A stretch of 64,000 bases of DNA from Latilactobacillus curvatus JCM 1096 = DSM 20019 (GCF_004101845.1 NZ_CP026116.1:1178001-1242000); one strand, 5' to 3'; positions 20,580 to 31,235 are shown, counted from the first letter of the stretch. Notes: generated by a model not told the origin, from the letters alone. Numbers and translations are program-made.

Positions 20580-21143
20580 CTATTCAAAGGAAACTTTAGG
20601 TGCTACTTTTTCCTCAACTGGCGTTTCTAAGTAAGCTGTCTTTTGGAAATTGTGAGCACCTGCCAAAATATTACCAGGGAAAGTTTGAATTTGGTTGTTG
20701 TAACGGGTAGCACTTGAGTTAAACAATTGACGTGCATACGCAATTTTATTTTCCGTATTCGTCAATTCTTCCATTAACTTCGTAAATTCTGCGTCCGCTT
20801 TTAAATCTGGATAGCTTTCTGACAAGGCGAAAACGCTTTTCAATGAATCCGTTAATTGATTAGAAGCCTCCATTGTTGCTTGCCGATTATCAGCTGGCAT
20901 TTCAACCAATTGATTCCGCATCTTGATGACTTTTTCCAACGTGTCTTGTTCATGCTTAGCATAACCTTTCACGGTCGATACTAAGTTTGGAATCAAGTCA
21001 TTCCGCCGTTTGAGTTGTACATCGATTTGGCTCCATGCTTCATCTGTCCAGTTCCGACTCTTGACCATGTTATTGTAGGTGCTGATATAGAAGCCAACTG
21101 CGCCAACCACTAACAAAATAATGATAATAATAAACCATAACAT
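20580..21143 (-). CDS. lemA: LemA family protein
   Basis: A 187-residue protein with one N-terminal membrane anchor (about 2-22) followed by a helical bundle. The LemA signature is visible: VKSRNWTDEAWSQIDVQLKR followed by RNDLIPNLVSTVKGYAKHE. The biochemical role of LemA proteins is not established; the link to htpX suggests membrane protein quality control. It is the first gene of the two-gene unit, with its promoter in the 145-base gap shared with the divergent SUKH-like gene. Confidence 0.92.
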   Translation of the reverse strand: MLWFIIIIILLVVGAVGFYISTYNNMVKSRNWTDEAWSQIDVQLKRRNDLIPNLVSTVKGYAKHEQDTLEKVIKMRNQLVEMPADNRQATMEASNQLTDSLKSVFALSESYPDLKADAEFTKLMEELTNTENKIAYARQLFNSSATRYNNQIQTFPGNILAGAHNFQKTAYLETPVEEKVAPKVSFE

Positions 21144-21288
21144 ACGCGTATCCTCTTTTCTTTAATGTTGTCTTCATATTATCAGACTCGCTACAACAAA
21201 TAAAGAATAGGTTGCCAACCTTAACAAAACCTTGGTTTGACATAAATGGTAAAATTAAAGAGTTACCAATTTTGGGAGGGATACTTGC

Positions 21289-22023
21289 ATGTTTACTGCA
21301 CAGCCAGCAATTGCGAATGTTGATTTAACTGCACCACGGATGATTGTCGATGACCCTCGGATTCCCATGAGTTATCAGGCACTTTGTCAAACAACCAATG
21401 GCGGTTTTTTGACTAACTTTAGCCTTCCTACGAGTGAGCCAACAAGTGATGGTCTCGCCGACGTTGAGTGTCATTATTTAGCTGGCATTGCTCACAACGG
21501 TGAAGCAGTCATCCAAGCCCCCGACTTGCCCGATTACTTAGTCCCTTTTAGTCAGCATCAACAGCAGTACTTTGTATTTGATTGCCAACAAGCCTCAGCT
21601 GAACCACCGATTCGCTACATAGATACTGAGGTCGATCAATGGTTAACCGTTGCTGATTCGCTGGATAGTTTTCTCGAACAATTAGGTCCCAAAGTAATTG
21701 ATCTAAATCCAGATAATGAGTTAACCCCTTTGCAGCGTAACCATTACTTGTTAGTGGCACAGGGAGCACAGCTAGACACTTTGCTAGCCCGTTATGAAGC
21801 CGATGCTGATAAAGAATGGCTGTTTGATTGGCTACTCTATTTTGCCGAACACGGTACACCAGCCCAACAAGCAAGCGCATTGACTGCCTACGACACTCAG
21901 CGGTTGTACTTTAAACGCCAGCTGCCACGAGCTAAAGATGCGCAACTGACTGCCCTCTTTGAACAACTCCCACACTTAAAAGACGCCTACCACGCACATC
22001 AGCAAGCGTGGTCGCCGCTTTAA
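21289..22023 (+). CDS. SMI1/KNR4 (SUKH)-like protein
   Basis: A 244-residue cytoplasmic protein. The segment PMSYQALCQTTNGGFLTNF near residue 25, a middle VPFSQHQQQYFVFDCQQ, and DSLDSFLEQLG near residue 130 follow the pattern of SUKH-fold proteins (a stretch near the start with NGG, a core beta strand, a closing FLE helix). Many SUKH proteins are immunity proteins to secreted toxins, but lone copies like this one are common and of unknown role. No toxin gene is next to it. GGGAGG precedes the ATG, and the MFS gene begins 26 bases later, so the two may be cotranscribed. Confidence 0.6.
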   Translation: MFTAQPAIANVDLTAPRMIVDDPRIPMSYQALCQTTNGGFLTNFSLPTSEPTSDGLADVECHYLAGIAHNGEAVIQAPDLPDYLVPFSQHQQQYFVFDCQQASAEPPIRYIDTEVDQWLTVADSLDSFLEQLGPKVIDLNPDNELTPLQRNHYLLVAQGAQLDTLLARYEADADKEWLFDWLLYFAEHGTPAQQASALTAYDTQRLYFKRQLPRAKDAQLTALFEQLPHLKDAYHAHQQAWSPL

Positions 22024-22049
22024 CTTTTTAGAATCGAGATGATGACACC

Positions 22050-23291
22050 ATGTTGACTAACATTCGTCAACGTTTATTCAGACGCCGCGCACAATGGGAA
22101 CAGAACCTCGTCGTTTTATGGTTTGGTAATTTCATGGCCGGGGTTGCTTTTAGTTTGATTATGCCATTTATGTCGTTATACATTGACACACTTGGCAACT
22201 TTACAACGGCCCAACTGAGTTTATGGAGTGGGGTGACCTATTCTATTACCTTCTTGGTTACCGCTCTGATTTCACCATGGTGGGGCAAAATTGCTGACCG
22301 CCGTGGTCGCAAATTAATGTTACTCCGCGCCTCATTAGGACTAGCGATTGTCCTGGGTGCGATGGGCTTAGTCCAAAATATTTATGAATTAATTGGTTTG
22401 CGACTATTACAAGGCTTCTTCTCGGGTTATATCAGTAATTCAAACGCCTTAATTGCCACTTCAGCACCACAAGAAAAAAGTGGTCAAGCTTTAGGCACCC
22501 TGACCACCGGAAGTGTTTCCGGAACCTTATTAGGCCCGTTGTTGGGTGGGATTATCGCCCAAGCAACCGGCTATCGAACAACCTTCTTCATTACCGGTAC
22601 CATCTTGTTCATCGTCTTTATCCTCTGTCTGGTTTTCGTTCACGAAGACTTCACGCCAGTAGAAAAAGGCGATCAAGTACCCGGTCGGCAACTGATTCAT
22701 GAATTGAAATACCCGCATTTAATTATCGGCATGTTCGTCACCACAATGATTATTCAAGCCTCCAACAACTCAATTAGCCCGCTGTTGAGTTTATATGTCC
22801 GTCAATTAATGCATCATGGCAATAACGTAGCGTTAGTCAGCGGAGTTGTCGCGGCTACTCCAGGGATCGCAACCTTAATTGCCGCGCCGCGTTTTGGTGC
22901 ACTTGGCGATCGGATCGGTTCCGAGAAAATTTTACTCGGTGGCTTGATCTTCGCCGTCTTCGTTTACGTTCCGCAAGCTTTCGTTCAAAATGTTTGGCAA
23001 CTCGGTGCCCTGCGTCTGCTGGTTGGGGTCGCCGATGCCGCATTGTTACCGCAAGTTCAAACGATTCTTGCGAAGTACTCACCCCATAGTTCCGCCGGAC
23101 GGATTTTCAGTTATAACCAATCCTTCCAAGCAATGGGGAATGTCGCCGGACCTTTAATTGGTTCCAGCGTTTCTGGCCTATTCGGTTACAGCGGGGTTTT
23201 CCTATCGACAACCGTTTTAGTAATCGTCAACCTCTTCTGGGTGCGTCAGAATACAAAAGTCTTACGCGAAGAACATGAAATACAAAAATAA
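22050..23291 (+). CDS. MFS multidrug-type efflux transporter
   Basis: A 413-residue protein with 12 predicted membrane helices. The loop 2-3 motif SPWWGKIADRRGRKLMLLRA (motif A) and the helix 5 motif SGTLLGPLLGG (motif C of drug/H+ antiporters) are both present. That pattern is typical of DHA1 drug exporters such as PmrA and MdtG. The substrate cannot be read from sequence. It follows the SUKH-like gene closely and ends at a strong terminator. Confidence 0.85.
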   Translation: MLTNIRQRLFRRRAQWEQNLVVLWFGNFMAGVAFSLIMPFMSLYIDTLGNFTTAQLSLWSGVTYSITFLVTALISPWWGKIADRRGRKLMLLRASLGLAIVLGAMGLVQNIYELIGLRLLQGFFSGYISNSNALIATSAPQEKSGQALGTLTTGSVSGTLLGPLLGGIIAQATGYRTTFFITGTILFIVFILCLVFVHEDFTPVEKGDQVPGRQLIHELKYPHLIIGMFVTTMIIQASNNSISPLLSLYVRQLMHHGNNVALVSGVVAATPGIATLIAAPRFGALGDRIGSEKILLGGLIFAVFVYVPQAFVQNVWQLGALRLLVGVADAALLPQVQTILAKYSPHSSAGRIFSYNQSFQAMGNVAGPLIGSSVSGLFGYSGVFLSTTVLVIVNLFWVRQNTKVLREEHEIQK

Positions 23292-23295
23292 TACA

Positions 23296-23337
23296 AAAAA
23301 GTGGTGTCGCTCATTTTCAGAGCGACACCACTTTTTT
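23296..23337 (+). terminator. intrinsic terminator after the MFS gene
   Basis: AAAAAAGTGGTGTCGCTC pairs with GAGCGACACCACTTTTTT. A T run on both strands also serves convergent transcripts. Confidence 0.93.
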
Positions 23338-23342
23338 GTTGA

Positions 23343-23459
23343 AACGTGCTTTTTGTGGCATATTTCTGCGCTTAACAGAATTTGCCAAATCGGTGATTAC
23401 AATCGCCAATTCGTCAAATCCAGTTAATGCTCAAAATATAAGCGCCACAAACGCACTCT
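23343..23459. repeat. palindromic intergenic element (E3)
   Basis: Starts AACGTGCT and ends ACGCACTCT. Outer arms TTTGTGGC and GCCACAAA are complementary, ATATTT pairs with AAATAT, and the inner hairpin is GGTGATT with AATCGCC. The right end (minus strand TAGAGTGCG) carries the TAG stop of the next gene. Confidence 0.85.
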
Positions 23460-24135
23460 ATTTTTTGGTAAACGTCAGTTTATCTAACCAGTCCCGGTTA
23501 TGTTTAATACAGAAATAGCCGATAATGGCGATTAAACATGATCCCAAGACATCCGCTAGTAAGTCCCCCATCGTGTCTAACAAGGCTGCTTGGCCTAATA
23601 AAAGGTGACCTTTTGCCATATAACGTTGCATGTTTAAGCCTAACAAACTATCGCCGGTAAATTCATAGAATTCCCACAACACACCAATCGTACTCCCAAA
23701 CGTTGCCGCAAACAAACTCATGAGTAAGGCTGAAATGGTTTGACGGAGTTGTTTTGAAATCAATACGTTAAAGACCGTATACCCTAAGCCCGCCAATAAC
23801 CCGGCACTCAAGACATGCAAGAATTTATCCCAGTAGTATAAGCGACTATAAAAATGTAATCCCGTCCCCAATAAAATCGAACAGTATACAAAGATTAAAT
23901 AAACTGCATATAGAATCTCTGGAAACCGGTATGGCATAAAGCGTTCAATGATAATAGGTAAGGTCGCAATCACCAGGCCTGCAACCACTTGTAAAACGGC
24001 AAAAGACAATGTTCCGTTGTCTTTGGGGTTAGTCAGCATTTGTTCTAAGTAATAACCAATATAGATTAATTGACTCACAATGGTGAAGACATAAAGCCAA
24101 TCTACCCACCGCCAATTTGTTTTTTGTTTTGCCAT
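23458..24135 (-). CDS. multi-pass membrane protein, DUF2238-like
   Basis: A protein of 225 residues with about six membrane helices. The WDKFLHVLSAGLLAGLGYTVF segment and GVLWEFYEFTGDSLLGLNMQ, then LDTMGDLLADVLGS, resemble the DUF2238/YjdF-type family, whose function is unknown. The start chosen is the ATG at 24135, with AAAGGA nine bases upstream. It begins one base after the TMEM175 gene ends, so the two form an operon. Its TAG stop lies in element E3. Confidence 0.7.
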   Translation of the reverse strand: MAKQKTNWRWVDWLYVFTIVSQLIYIGYYLEQMLTNPKDNGTLSFAVLQVVAGLVIATLPIIIERFMPYRFPEILYAVYLIFVYCSILLGTGLHFYSRLYYWDKFLHVLSAGLLAGLGYTVFNVLISKQLRQTISALLMSLFAATFGSTIGVLWEFYEFTGDSLLGLNMQRYMAKGHLLLGQAALLDTMGDLLADVLGSCLIAIIGYFCIKHNRDWLDKLTFTKK

Positions 24136-24136
24136 G

Positions 24137-24778
24137 TTATTCATCCTTTCCATTCAAATGATACAGCGTGACACTCCGACTAAGTCGCAAGTATGCGATG
24201 AAATGAAAGATATTGCCCAGCAAAATCAACAGTGCCCCTAGCCAGCTATTAATCTGAATTCCGACAATGGCAATGGCGTAAATCAAGACACTTCGTAAGG
24301 GATCATTTTTAATCGTTTGATAAAATTCCTCGTGTCGCTGTTCATACTGACGCATTAGTTCATGATGCAGTGCCATATACCGATATAATACCCAAAACAA
24401 AGCTGAGATGACTAATGCAACAATCGCATACGATGTAAAAGCAAATCGAATATCAGCGCCATTTTGTTGAGCAATCGATTCCGACAACAAACTAGTTGGG
24501 TAATTAATCAGTGTCACTGCAAATAAAATACTGAGATTGATCACGTTTAACTGCCAGTTAGTTTGTTTTATTTTCGCAAAATAATCGTGATGAAACAACC
24601 ATAATGTCCCCACATAAAAAAAGGATAGTACATAGGCAGCCAAAGTTGGCCACTGTGCAATCACCGCTTGACTCAAATGCCCTGCTTGATAGTCCGGCAC
24701 TTTAAAGTCTAACACTAATAGTGTTAATAAAATGGCAAAAACGCCATCGCTAAATGCTTGTAATCGATCGATTTTCAT
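24137..24778 (-). CDS. TMEM175-family (DUF1211) membrane protein
   Basis: A 213-residue protein with six membrane helices. The family signature RLQAFSDGVFAILLTLLVLD sits at the very start (FSDG motif of helix 1). Bacterial TMEM175 proteins form potassium-permeable channels; this one is assumed similar. The ATG at 24778 has GAGGG upstream and gives MKIDRLQAFSDG; the longer frame to 24793 is less likely. It is transcribed with the downstream DUF2238-like gene and divergently from the ClC gene. Confidence 0.85.
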   Translation of the reverse strand: MKIDRLQAFSDGVFAILLTLLVLDFKVPDYQAGHLSQAVIAQWPTLAAYVLSFFYVGTLWLFHHDYFAKIKQTNWQLNVINLSILFAVTLINYPTSLLSESIAQQNGADIRFAFTSYAIVALVISALFWVLYRYMALHHELMRQYEQRHEEFYQTIKNDPLRSVLIYAIAIVGIQINSWLGALLILLGNIFHFIAYLRLSRSVTLYHLNGKDE

Positions 24779-24866
24779 TATTCTTTCCCTCACAATTCGA
24801 CTATGGTCAAACTAGCGTGGGTAGTGCATAATAGTTCATAAATAATTCCCTTAACTAGGAGGCTCT

Positions 24867-26096
24867 ATGTCATCACCTACCACTAAAACCACGCAGTTTA
24901 AAATTATTTTTGTTTTATATAGCTTACTTTTAGGATTGTTGATTGGTGGCATAGCGGCCGCCTTTTTAGCCCTCATTAATTTCAGTACACACTTAATTTG
25001 GCAAGTCGGTTATTCGCATTTCAACCAGCCATTTTATCCGTTGCTTGTTGGTCTATTTGGCGGATTACTCGTCGGCTTAATGCAACGTTATTGGGGGCCT
25101 TATCCTAAAACAATGCATGAAACACTCAGCGAATTTAAACAAACCGGGTCCGTTGCCTACCAACAGCAAGTCGGTAAAAACATTATCGCCGCCTTAGTTG
25201 TATTAGCCTGCGGCGCTAGCCTTGGCCCTGAAGCCGCGCTCTCGACCAACGTCGGCGGCCTAATCACTTGGTTGGGCGATCGACTTAAACTAACCGCTCA
25301 GCAAAAAGAAACGTTTTTGACGATGGGGATTGGTGCCATGCTAGCGGCCATCTTCCACGCACCGCTAGCCGGTGTTGGTGAGGCGATTGAGACAACCTCC
25401 TTGCGCGATCATTTCAAATCACACTTCAATCAAGTTCTATTATACATTCTCACAACCGCAACTGGGATTCTTGGTTTCGCCTTGGTCAACCAACTCTTCC
25501 CCAAAGAAAGTCCATTTACACTGCACACACCAATCATTCATTGGACATTAATAGTTTGGCCACTTCTTATTTTAGCATTAATTGTCGGTTTAGTTTTTGG
25601 CAATCTATTCTTAAAAATAGAACAATGGTGCCAGTGGCTCTTTGATACGATTCAGCGGCCGGTCTTACTTGCAATGGTCGCTGGTGTGTTCTTGGGTGCT
25701 TGTGGTCTATTGTCGCCTTATTTACTCTTTTCTGGAGAACACTACTTGTTCACCTTTACCAAATCCGGTTTAGATCAATCATTCATTTATTTACTCTTAA
25801 TCGGACTTGGAAAAACCGTTCTAACCAATCTGCTATTTGCCTTTGGTTGGCGGGGCGGTAAAATTTTCCCAGCCATTTTTGCAAGTGCGGCAATCGGTTT
25901 AAGTCTCGCCGTTGTGTTGCCATACACTCCCGGCCTCCTGGTTGCCACGGTTGTCGCTGTCAGTTGTACGGTGATTGTGGCACAACCGTACGTCACTGCT
26001 ACTTTGTTACTCTTTCTTTTCCCGATTCAATTTTTCCCAGTCATTTTGCTAGCGTGTCTCGCTAGTCATCGAATTCAAAAAATGTTGATTAAATAG
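24867..26096 (+). CDS. ClC-family chloride channel or antiporter
   Basis: A 409-residue membrane protein with about ten to twelve hydrophobic segments. The ClC pore motif is visible as GASLGPEAALSTNVGGL, where the Glu corresponds to the gating glutamate, and AIFHAPLAGVGEAIE is the second signature. RGGKIFPAIFASAAIG is the third. Such proteins move chloride or fluoride in exchange for protons or passively. The exact ion is not visible. AGGAGG lies seven bases before the ATG. Confidence 0.88.
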   Translation: MSSPTTKTTQFKIIFVLYSLLLGLLIGGIAAAFLALINFSTHLIWQVGYSHFNQPFYPLLVGLFGGLLVGLMQRYWGPYPKTMHETLSEFKQTGSVAYQQQVGKNIIAALVVLACGASLGPEAALSTNVGGLITWLGDRLKLTAQQKETFLTMGIGAMLAAIFHAPLAGVGEAIETTSLRDHFKSHFNQVLLYILTTATGILGFALVNQLFPKESPFTLHTPIIHWTLIVWPLLILALIVGLVFGNLFLKIEQWCQWLFDTIQRPVLLAMVAGVFLGACGLLSPYLLFSGEHYLFTFTKSGLDQSFIYLLLIGLGKTVLTNLLFAFGWRGGKIFPAIFASAAIGLSLAVVLPYTPGLLVATVVAVSCTVIVAQPYVTATLLLFLFPIQFFPVILLACLASHRIQKMLIK

Positions 26097-26140
26097 CTGA
26101 TTGCCGTTTGCAATTGGCTATTTTTATGGAAAAAAAGGCA

Positions 26141-26170
26141 AAAAAAAACCAGGGAAAAATTCCCCGGTTT
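26141..26170 (-). terminator. terminator after rpmE2
   Basis: On the minus strand AAACCGGGGAA pairs with TTCCCTGGTTT and is followed by a T run, nine bases after the L31 stop codon. Confidence 0.88.
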
Positions 26171-26178
26171 CAAAATAA

Positions 26179-26442
26179 TTATTTGGCAGCGTTCTTGTCT
26201 GCAAAACCATATTTTTTGTTGAAACGATCGACACGACCATCTGCTTGAGTAAACTTTTGTTTACCTGTGTAGAATGGATGTGAATCTGATGAAATTTCAA
26301 CACGGATTAATGGATATGTGTTACCGTCTTCCCATTCAACAGTTTCAGCTGAGTTAGCAGTTGAACCTGAGATGAACTTGAAGCCAGTTGATGAATCCAT
26401 AAATACTACCTTGTGATAATCTGGATGAATACCTTGTTTCAT
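26179..26442 (-). CDS. rpmE2: 50S ribosomal protein L31 type B
   Basis: An 87-residue L31 paralogue. [20 protein letters not shown] and the C-terminal [20 protein letters not shown] are typical of type B. It lacks the four cysteines of the zinc-binding type A form, so it can serve when zinc is low. The start is the ATG at 26442, with AAAGGAG upstream; the frame extends to 26481 without a site. The leader at 26490-26540 carries a direct repeat AGAGATATTTG. Confidence 0.95.
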   Translation of the reverse strand: MKQGIHPDYHKVVFMDSSTGFKFISGSTANSAETVEWEDGNTYPLIRVEISSDSHPFYTGKQKFTQADGRVDRFNKKYGFADKNAAK

Positions 26443-26594
26443 GTCTTTTCCGCTCCTTTTTGCTAAAGTTATCTGCATCAATTCAGATGCACAACTTAAG
26501 TCTTGCCCTGAGATATTTGCTATGTCAGAGATATTTGTTTACATAACCATTAAATATTAGCATGAATGCTAACAAAAAACAATAGATGGTTAAC

Positions 26595-27854
26595 TTATTC
26601 TTCAACCATTTTGACGATTGCGCCCAGACCCGTTAGTTTATCAACAACGCGGTCATAGCCCCGCAAAATATTACTTGCGTTATCAATCGTTGTCACACCA
26701 TTGGCCATTAAGCCAGCGATCATTAAACAAGCACCGCCCCGAATTTCATCGGCGGATACTTCGGCACCTTGTAACTTGTCGGCATGATGTAAAATAATCA
26801 CATCATTTTCGATTGAGATATCTGCACCCATCCGAATTAATTCTGGGACGTGGCGTGTTCGTTTAGGATAAAGGGTATCAACCACAATGCCTTCACCTTG
26901 CGCTTTTAATAAGAGCGGCGTTAGTGGTTGTTGCAAATCCGTTGCAAAGCCAGGATATGGCATAGTTTTAATTTGAACCATTTTTAAATTAGGTGATGGA
27001 TAAACGAAGATACTATCTTCCTTAACATCCATCTTAACGCCCATTTCCTCTAACTTAGCGAGGTAAGCGTCCATGTGTTCACTGATGATGTTCTTGACGT
27101 TCACACCATCCCCGATGGCTGCAGCCATACTTAAATAAGTTCCCGCTTCAATCCGATCAGGAATAATGGTGTGTGTATTGCGCCCATACAGATGTTCAAC
27201 CCCATCAATGCGGATAATGTCAGTCCCAGCACCGCGGATCTTAGCACCCATATTGTTCAAGAATGTCGCGATATCCACAATTTCGGGTTCGCGTGCTGCA
27301 TTTTCAATGACAGTTTGTCCTTCAGCACGGACAGCGGCTAATAATAAATTAATCGTTGCGCCAACTGATGCCATATCAAGATAAATTTTAGCACCGTGTA
27401 AGCCGTTTGGTGCCTTAATTAGGATAGCACCGTGGTTATTAGTCACTGTCGCACCAAGTGCTTCAAACCCTTTAATATGTTGATCAATTGGTCGTGGACC
27501 AATATCATCGCCACCTGGCAACCCAACGATTGCTTCCCCAAAACGACCTAATAAAGCCCCCATGAAATAATATGAGGCGCGTAAACTTTGAATCTTCCCG
27601 CTTGGAAGTGGTGTCGAAATAATGTGGGTTGGATCAATTTCAACCGTGTCATCAACAAAAGTAGATGAGACAGACATATCTTCTAGAATGGATAGTAGGC
27701 TGTTGACGTCTTTAATGTGCGGCACACAGTCTAAAACGACTTTCGACTCCGCCAAAATAGCAGCGGGAATAATCGCAACCGTGCTATTCTTTGCACCGCC
27801 AATTGTGACCTCTCCAGATAAGAGATTGCCACCTTGAATTAACATTTTTTTCAT
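26595..27854 (-). CDS. murA: UDP-GlcNAc 1-carboxyvinyltransferase with Asp in place of the catalytic Cys
   Basis: First committed step of peptidoglycan synthesis: transfer of enolpyruvate from PEP to UDP-GlcNAc. The protein (419 residues from the ATG at 27854) has [18 protein letters not shown], the loop [20 protein letters not shown], and [20 protein letters not shown]. In the active loop the usual PGGCxxGxRP reads [10 protein letters not shown], so the cysteine attacked by fosfomycin (Cys115 in E. coli) is Asp. This change is known to give natural fosfomycin resistance in several bacteria. Gram-positives often have two MurA copies; this looks like the second (MurZ/MurA2-type). The leader is long and structured. 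Confidence 0.93.
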   Translation of the reverse strand: MKKMLIQGGNLLSGEVTIGGAKNSTVAIIPAAILAESKVVLDCVPHIKDVNSLLSILEDMSVSSTFVDDTVEIDPTHIISTPLPSGKIQSLRASYYFMGALLGRFGEAIVGLPGGDDIGPRPIDQHIKGFEALGATVTNNHGAILIKAPNGLHGAKIYLDMASVGATINLLLAAVRAEGQTVIENAAREPEIVDIATFLNNMGAKIRGAGTDIIRIDGVEHLYGRNTHTIIPDRIEAGTYLSMAAAIGDGVNVKNIISEHMDAYLAKLEEMGVKMDVKEDSIFVYPSPNLKMVQIKTMPYPGFATDLQQPLTPLLLKAQGEGIVVDTLYPKRTRHVPELIRMGADISIENDVIILHHADKLQGAEVSADEIRGGACLMIAGLMANGVTTIDNASNILRGYDRVVDKLTGLGAIVKMVEE

Positions 27855-27885
27855 TTTTAGATTTCCCCGTTCGCTCTGCAACAAA

Positions 27886-27939
27886 AGAACCGCCTTCAGT
27901 TTCCCACTTCTCCTGTGGTTTAAACCAGAAGGCGCTTTT
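27886..27939 (-). promoter_or_regulatory. structured leader of the murA copy
   Basis: On the minus strand GCGCCTTC pairs with GAAGGCG and encloses two smaller palindromes, GGTTTAAACC and CCAC-AGGAGAA-GTGG, giving a possible multi-branch fold. It ends with a T-rich stretch 30 bases before the murA start. No known riboswitch class was recognised. Confidence 0.5.
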
Positions 27940-27985
27940 GATATTTTTAAGTTTTTTAATTTTTTAGTTTTATTTTTTAAAATTG

Positions 27986-28015
27986 AAAAACGGCTCCAAT
28001 CTACTCAATGCCGTT
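27986..28015 (-). terminator. terminator-like hairpin in murA leader
   Basis: On the minus strand AACGGC pairs with GCCGTT and is followed by more T residues, about 20 bases after the predicted transcription start. It could terminate early (attenuation). The remaining part of the 504-base gap between murA and pyrG (27940-27985 and 28067-28205) is AT-rich with no gene seen. Confidence 0.5.
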
Positions 28016-28037
28016 GATAATTAGTCATACATGTATA

Positions 28038-28066
28038 ATAATAATTAATCAGCACATAAATTACAA
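28038..28066 (-). promoter_or_regulatory. promoter of the murA copy
   Basis: On the minus strand TTGTAA, 17 bases, TATTAT: a good housekeeping promoter. The predicted start near 28031 leaves a leader of about 177 bases before murA. Confidence 0.65.
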
Positions 28067-28208
28067 GGCATTTAGGGATAACATTTACTTTTTAATTTTC
28101 ATACTTAGTAAAAGCTAATCATCGCATTCAATTGGGCTGTAGAAGTCTAAAAATGTAAGGCTTTTCAAAACGGATCATCTCCATTTTCACAACTATTTTT
28201 CGGCATAC

Positions 28209-28250
28209 AAAAAGACGCTACTTTGTCGTGCTGACTAGTAGCGTCTTTTA
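28209..28250. terminator. bidirectional terminator after pyrG
   Basis: AAAAAGACGCTACT pairs with AGTAGCGTCTTTT. It lies beyond element E4, about 110 bases after the pyrG stop codon. Confidence 0.85.
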
Positions 28251-28253
28251 TGA

Positions 28254-28358
28254 GACGTGCTCCATATTCCGGTTAGCCACATCAGTCATACTACCGACCT
28301 TGTCGATAATCCGCCTGATGTGGCTAATCCTCAAAGCCAACCCGTTCGAGTCAGCACT

Positions 28359-28360
<2 letters not shown>
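28254..28360. repeat. palindromic intergenic element (E4)
   Basis: GACGTGCT at the left, GCACTCTA at the right. An inner pair GTTAGCCACATCAG and CTGATGTGGCTAAT is nearly perfect. The segment TCCTCAAAGCCAACCCGTTC recurs (inverted) in E9. The right end carries the TAG stop of pyrG. Confidence 0.8.
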
Positions 28361-29972
<1,612 letters not shown>

Positions 29973-30011
29973 TTAGCATTACGCTAAACATTCATGCTTT
30001 TGGGAAACAAC

Positions 30012-30055
30012 CAAAAACAAAAACAAGCTCCCTATTCAAAATGAACAGGGAGCCT
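30012..30055 (-). promoter_or_regulatory. pyrG attenuator (terminator stem)
   Basis: On the minus strand GGCTCCCTGTTC pairs with GAATAGGGAGC, followed by TTGTTTTTGTTTTT, in the leader between the pyrG promoter and gene. The GCTCCC strand can pair with extra G residues at the 5' end of the RNA. This is the arrangement described for pyrG of B. subtilis and L. lactis, where low CTP causes repeated G addition and antitermination. Confidence 0.85.
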
Positions 30056-30096
30056 GTTAACCGATTCTGGCTTCGCAATTAAAGTAACTGCAAAGC

Positions 30097-30136
30097 GCCC
30101 AAAGAATATAATACAAGAAATGGCAATTAGCGTCAA
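30097..30136 (-). promoter_or_regulatory. pyrG promoter with GGGC start
   Basis: On the minus strand TTGACG (30131-30136), 17 bases, TATTAT (30108-30113), 7 bases, then GGGC at 30100-30097 as the likely transcript start. A GGG followed by C is the sequence needed for CTP-sensitive reiterative transcription. Confidence 0.85.
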
Positions 30137-30221
30137 GCAAAAAAATTAGTCATTTCTGCGCCGATTTTAAATCGCCTATGCTACACTATTTGCATGACCT
30201 ACTTTGAAAGGATGGCCCACC

Positions 30222-31178
30222 ATGCTACAAGACGCGTTACTAGCTTTAGATATCGGCGGTTCTGCCGTCAAATATGGGATTTGGACGAAACACCAACTAA
30301 TTAACCAAGCGCAATTCCCTACACCGCTAACACGCAATCGCTTCTATTCCGAAGTTGAACAATTACGTGATCAATTTGCGACCGACTTTCATTTAACTGG
30401 AATTGCGGTGAGTTGTCCTGGTGATCCAGATGAACAGACTGGCATCATCCATGGCATGAGTTATGTGCCATTTTTGCACCTCGGTGAATTTCAAACTGAA
30501 TTTGCAACGCGCCTTGGTCTGCCCGTCTCTCTCCAAAATGATGCCGACAGTGCAGCATTCGCCGAGATGACAGCTGGGATTGGTCAAGGTCATCTGAGCG
30601 CCTTATTCACAATAATTGGTTCTGGGATTGGCTTATCCATTATCGAAAATGGGACCATTCTCAAAACGACTGCTGATAAAATCGATAACTTCGAAAAATT
30701 CATCGCAGATGCCATTAAAACACTCAATAATTCAAAAGTCTCACCCGTCCAAATTGGCAAGACTGTCTCCCTCCGTAATTTTAAACTCCCCAATACAATC
30801 GACGGCAAAACCGTCTTCGAACTTGCCGATCAAGGGGATCCGATTGCCACCCTAGAAGTCGCACAGATGTATGCTGCCCTTGCGGAAATCATGCTCTTTT
30901 TAAACGTTGCTTACACGCCCGAGATTATTGGTGTCGGTGGTGGCATTAGTCAGCGAACTGACCTACTACCAAAATTAAACGCTGCGATTGACGCACTTTT
31001 AGCCGATGACAATAGTAGTATTAATCGTTACTGGCAACGCCGTGCAGGGGCAACCACCCCTATTCCTGTGCCACACATCGAAATTTGTCACTTCAACCAA
31101 GACGCCAACTTAATCGGCGCGGTTTACCATTTTCTTGAACGAGAGTGTGTCGTAAGTCGGGTATCCGACGAGGATTAG
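30222..31178 (+). CDS. ROK-family sugar kinase or regulator-like protein
   Basis: A 318-residue protein with the ASKHA fold. The phosphate loop LALDIGGSAVKYGIW lies at residues 5-19, a second acidic motif LQNDADSAAFAEM (catalytic Asp) near 105, and GVGGGISQR near 240. No helix-turn-helix is present at the N-terminus, so it is a kinase type (glucose, N-acetyl sugar or similar) rather than a ROK repressor. The usual ROK cysteine zinc motif was not seen, so the substrate is open. The ATG at 30222 has AAGGA ten bases upstream. It lies between pyrG and rpoE on the opposite strand. Confidence 0.82.
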   Translation: MLQDALLALDIGGSAVKYGIWTKHQLINQAQFPTPLTRNRFYSEVEQLRDQFATDFHLTGIAVSCPGDPDEQTGIIHGMSYVPFLHLGEFQTEFATRLGLPVSLQNDADSAAFAEMTAGIGQGHLSALFTIIGSGIGLSIIENGTILKTTADKIDNFEKFIADAIKTLNNSKVSPVQIGKTVSLRNFKLPNTIDGKTVFELADQGDPIATLEVAQMYAALAEIMLFLNVAYTPEIIGVGGGISQRTDLLPKLNAAIDALLADDNSSINRYWQRRAGATTPIPVPHIEICHFNQDANLIGAVYHFLERECVVSRVSDED

Positions 31179-31196
31179 CTTAAAAATATTAAACGC

Positions 31197-31235
31197 AAAA
31201 AAAAGACGCCAAAGTTAACTTTGACGTCTTTTTTT
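31197..31235. terminator. bidirectional terminator between ROK gene and rpoE
   Basis: AAAAGACG-CC-AAAGTT pairs with AACTTTG-ACGTCTTTT, with A and T runs on both sides. It serves the convergent ROK and rpoE genes. Confidence 0.88.
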
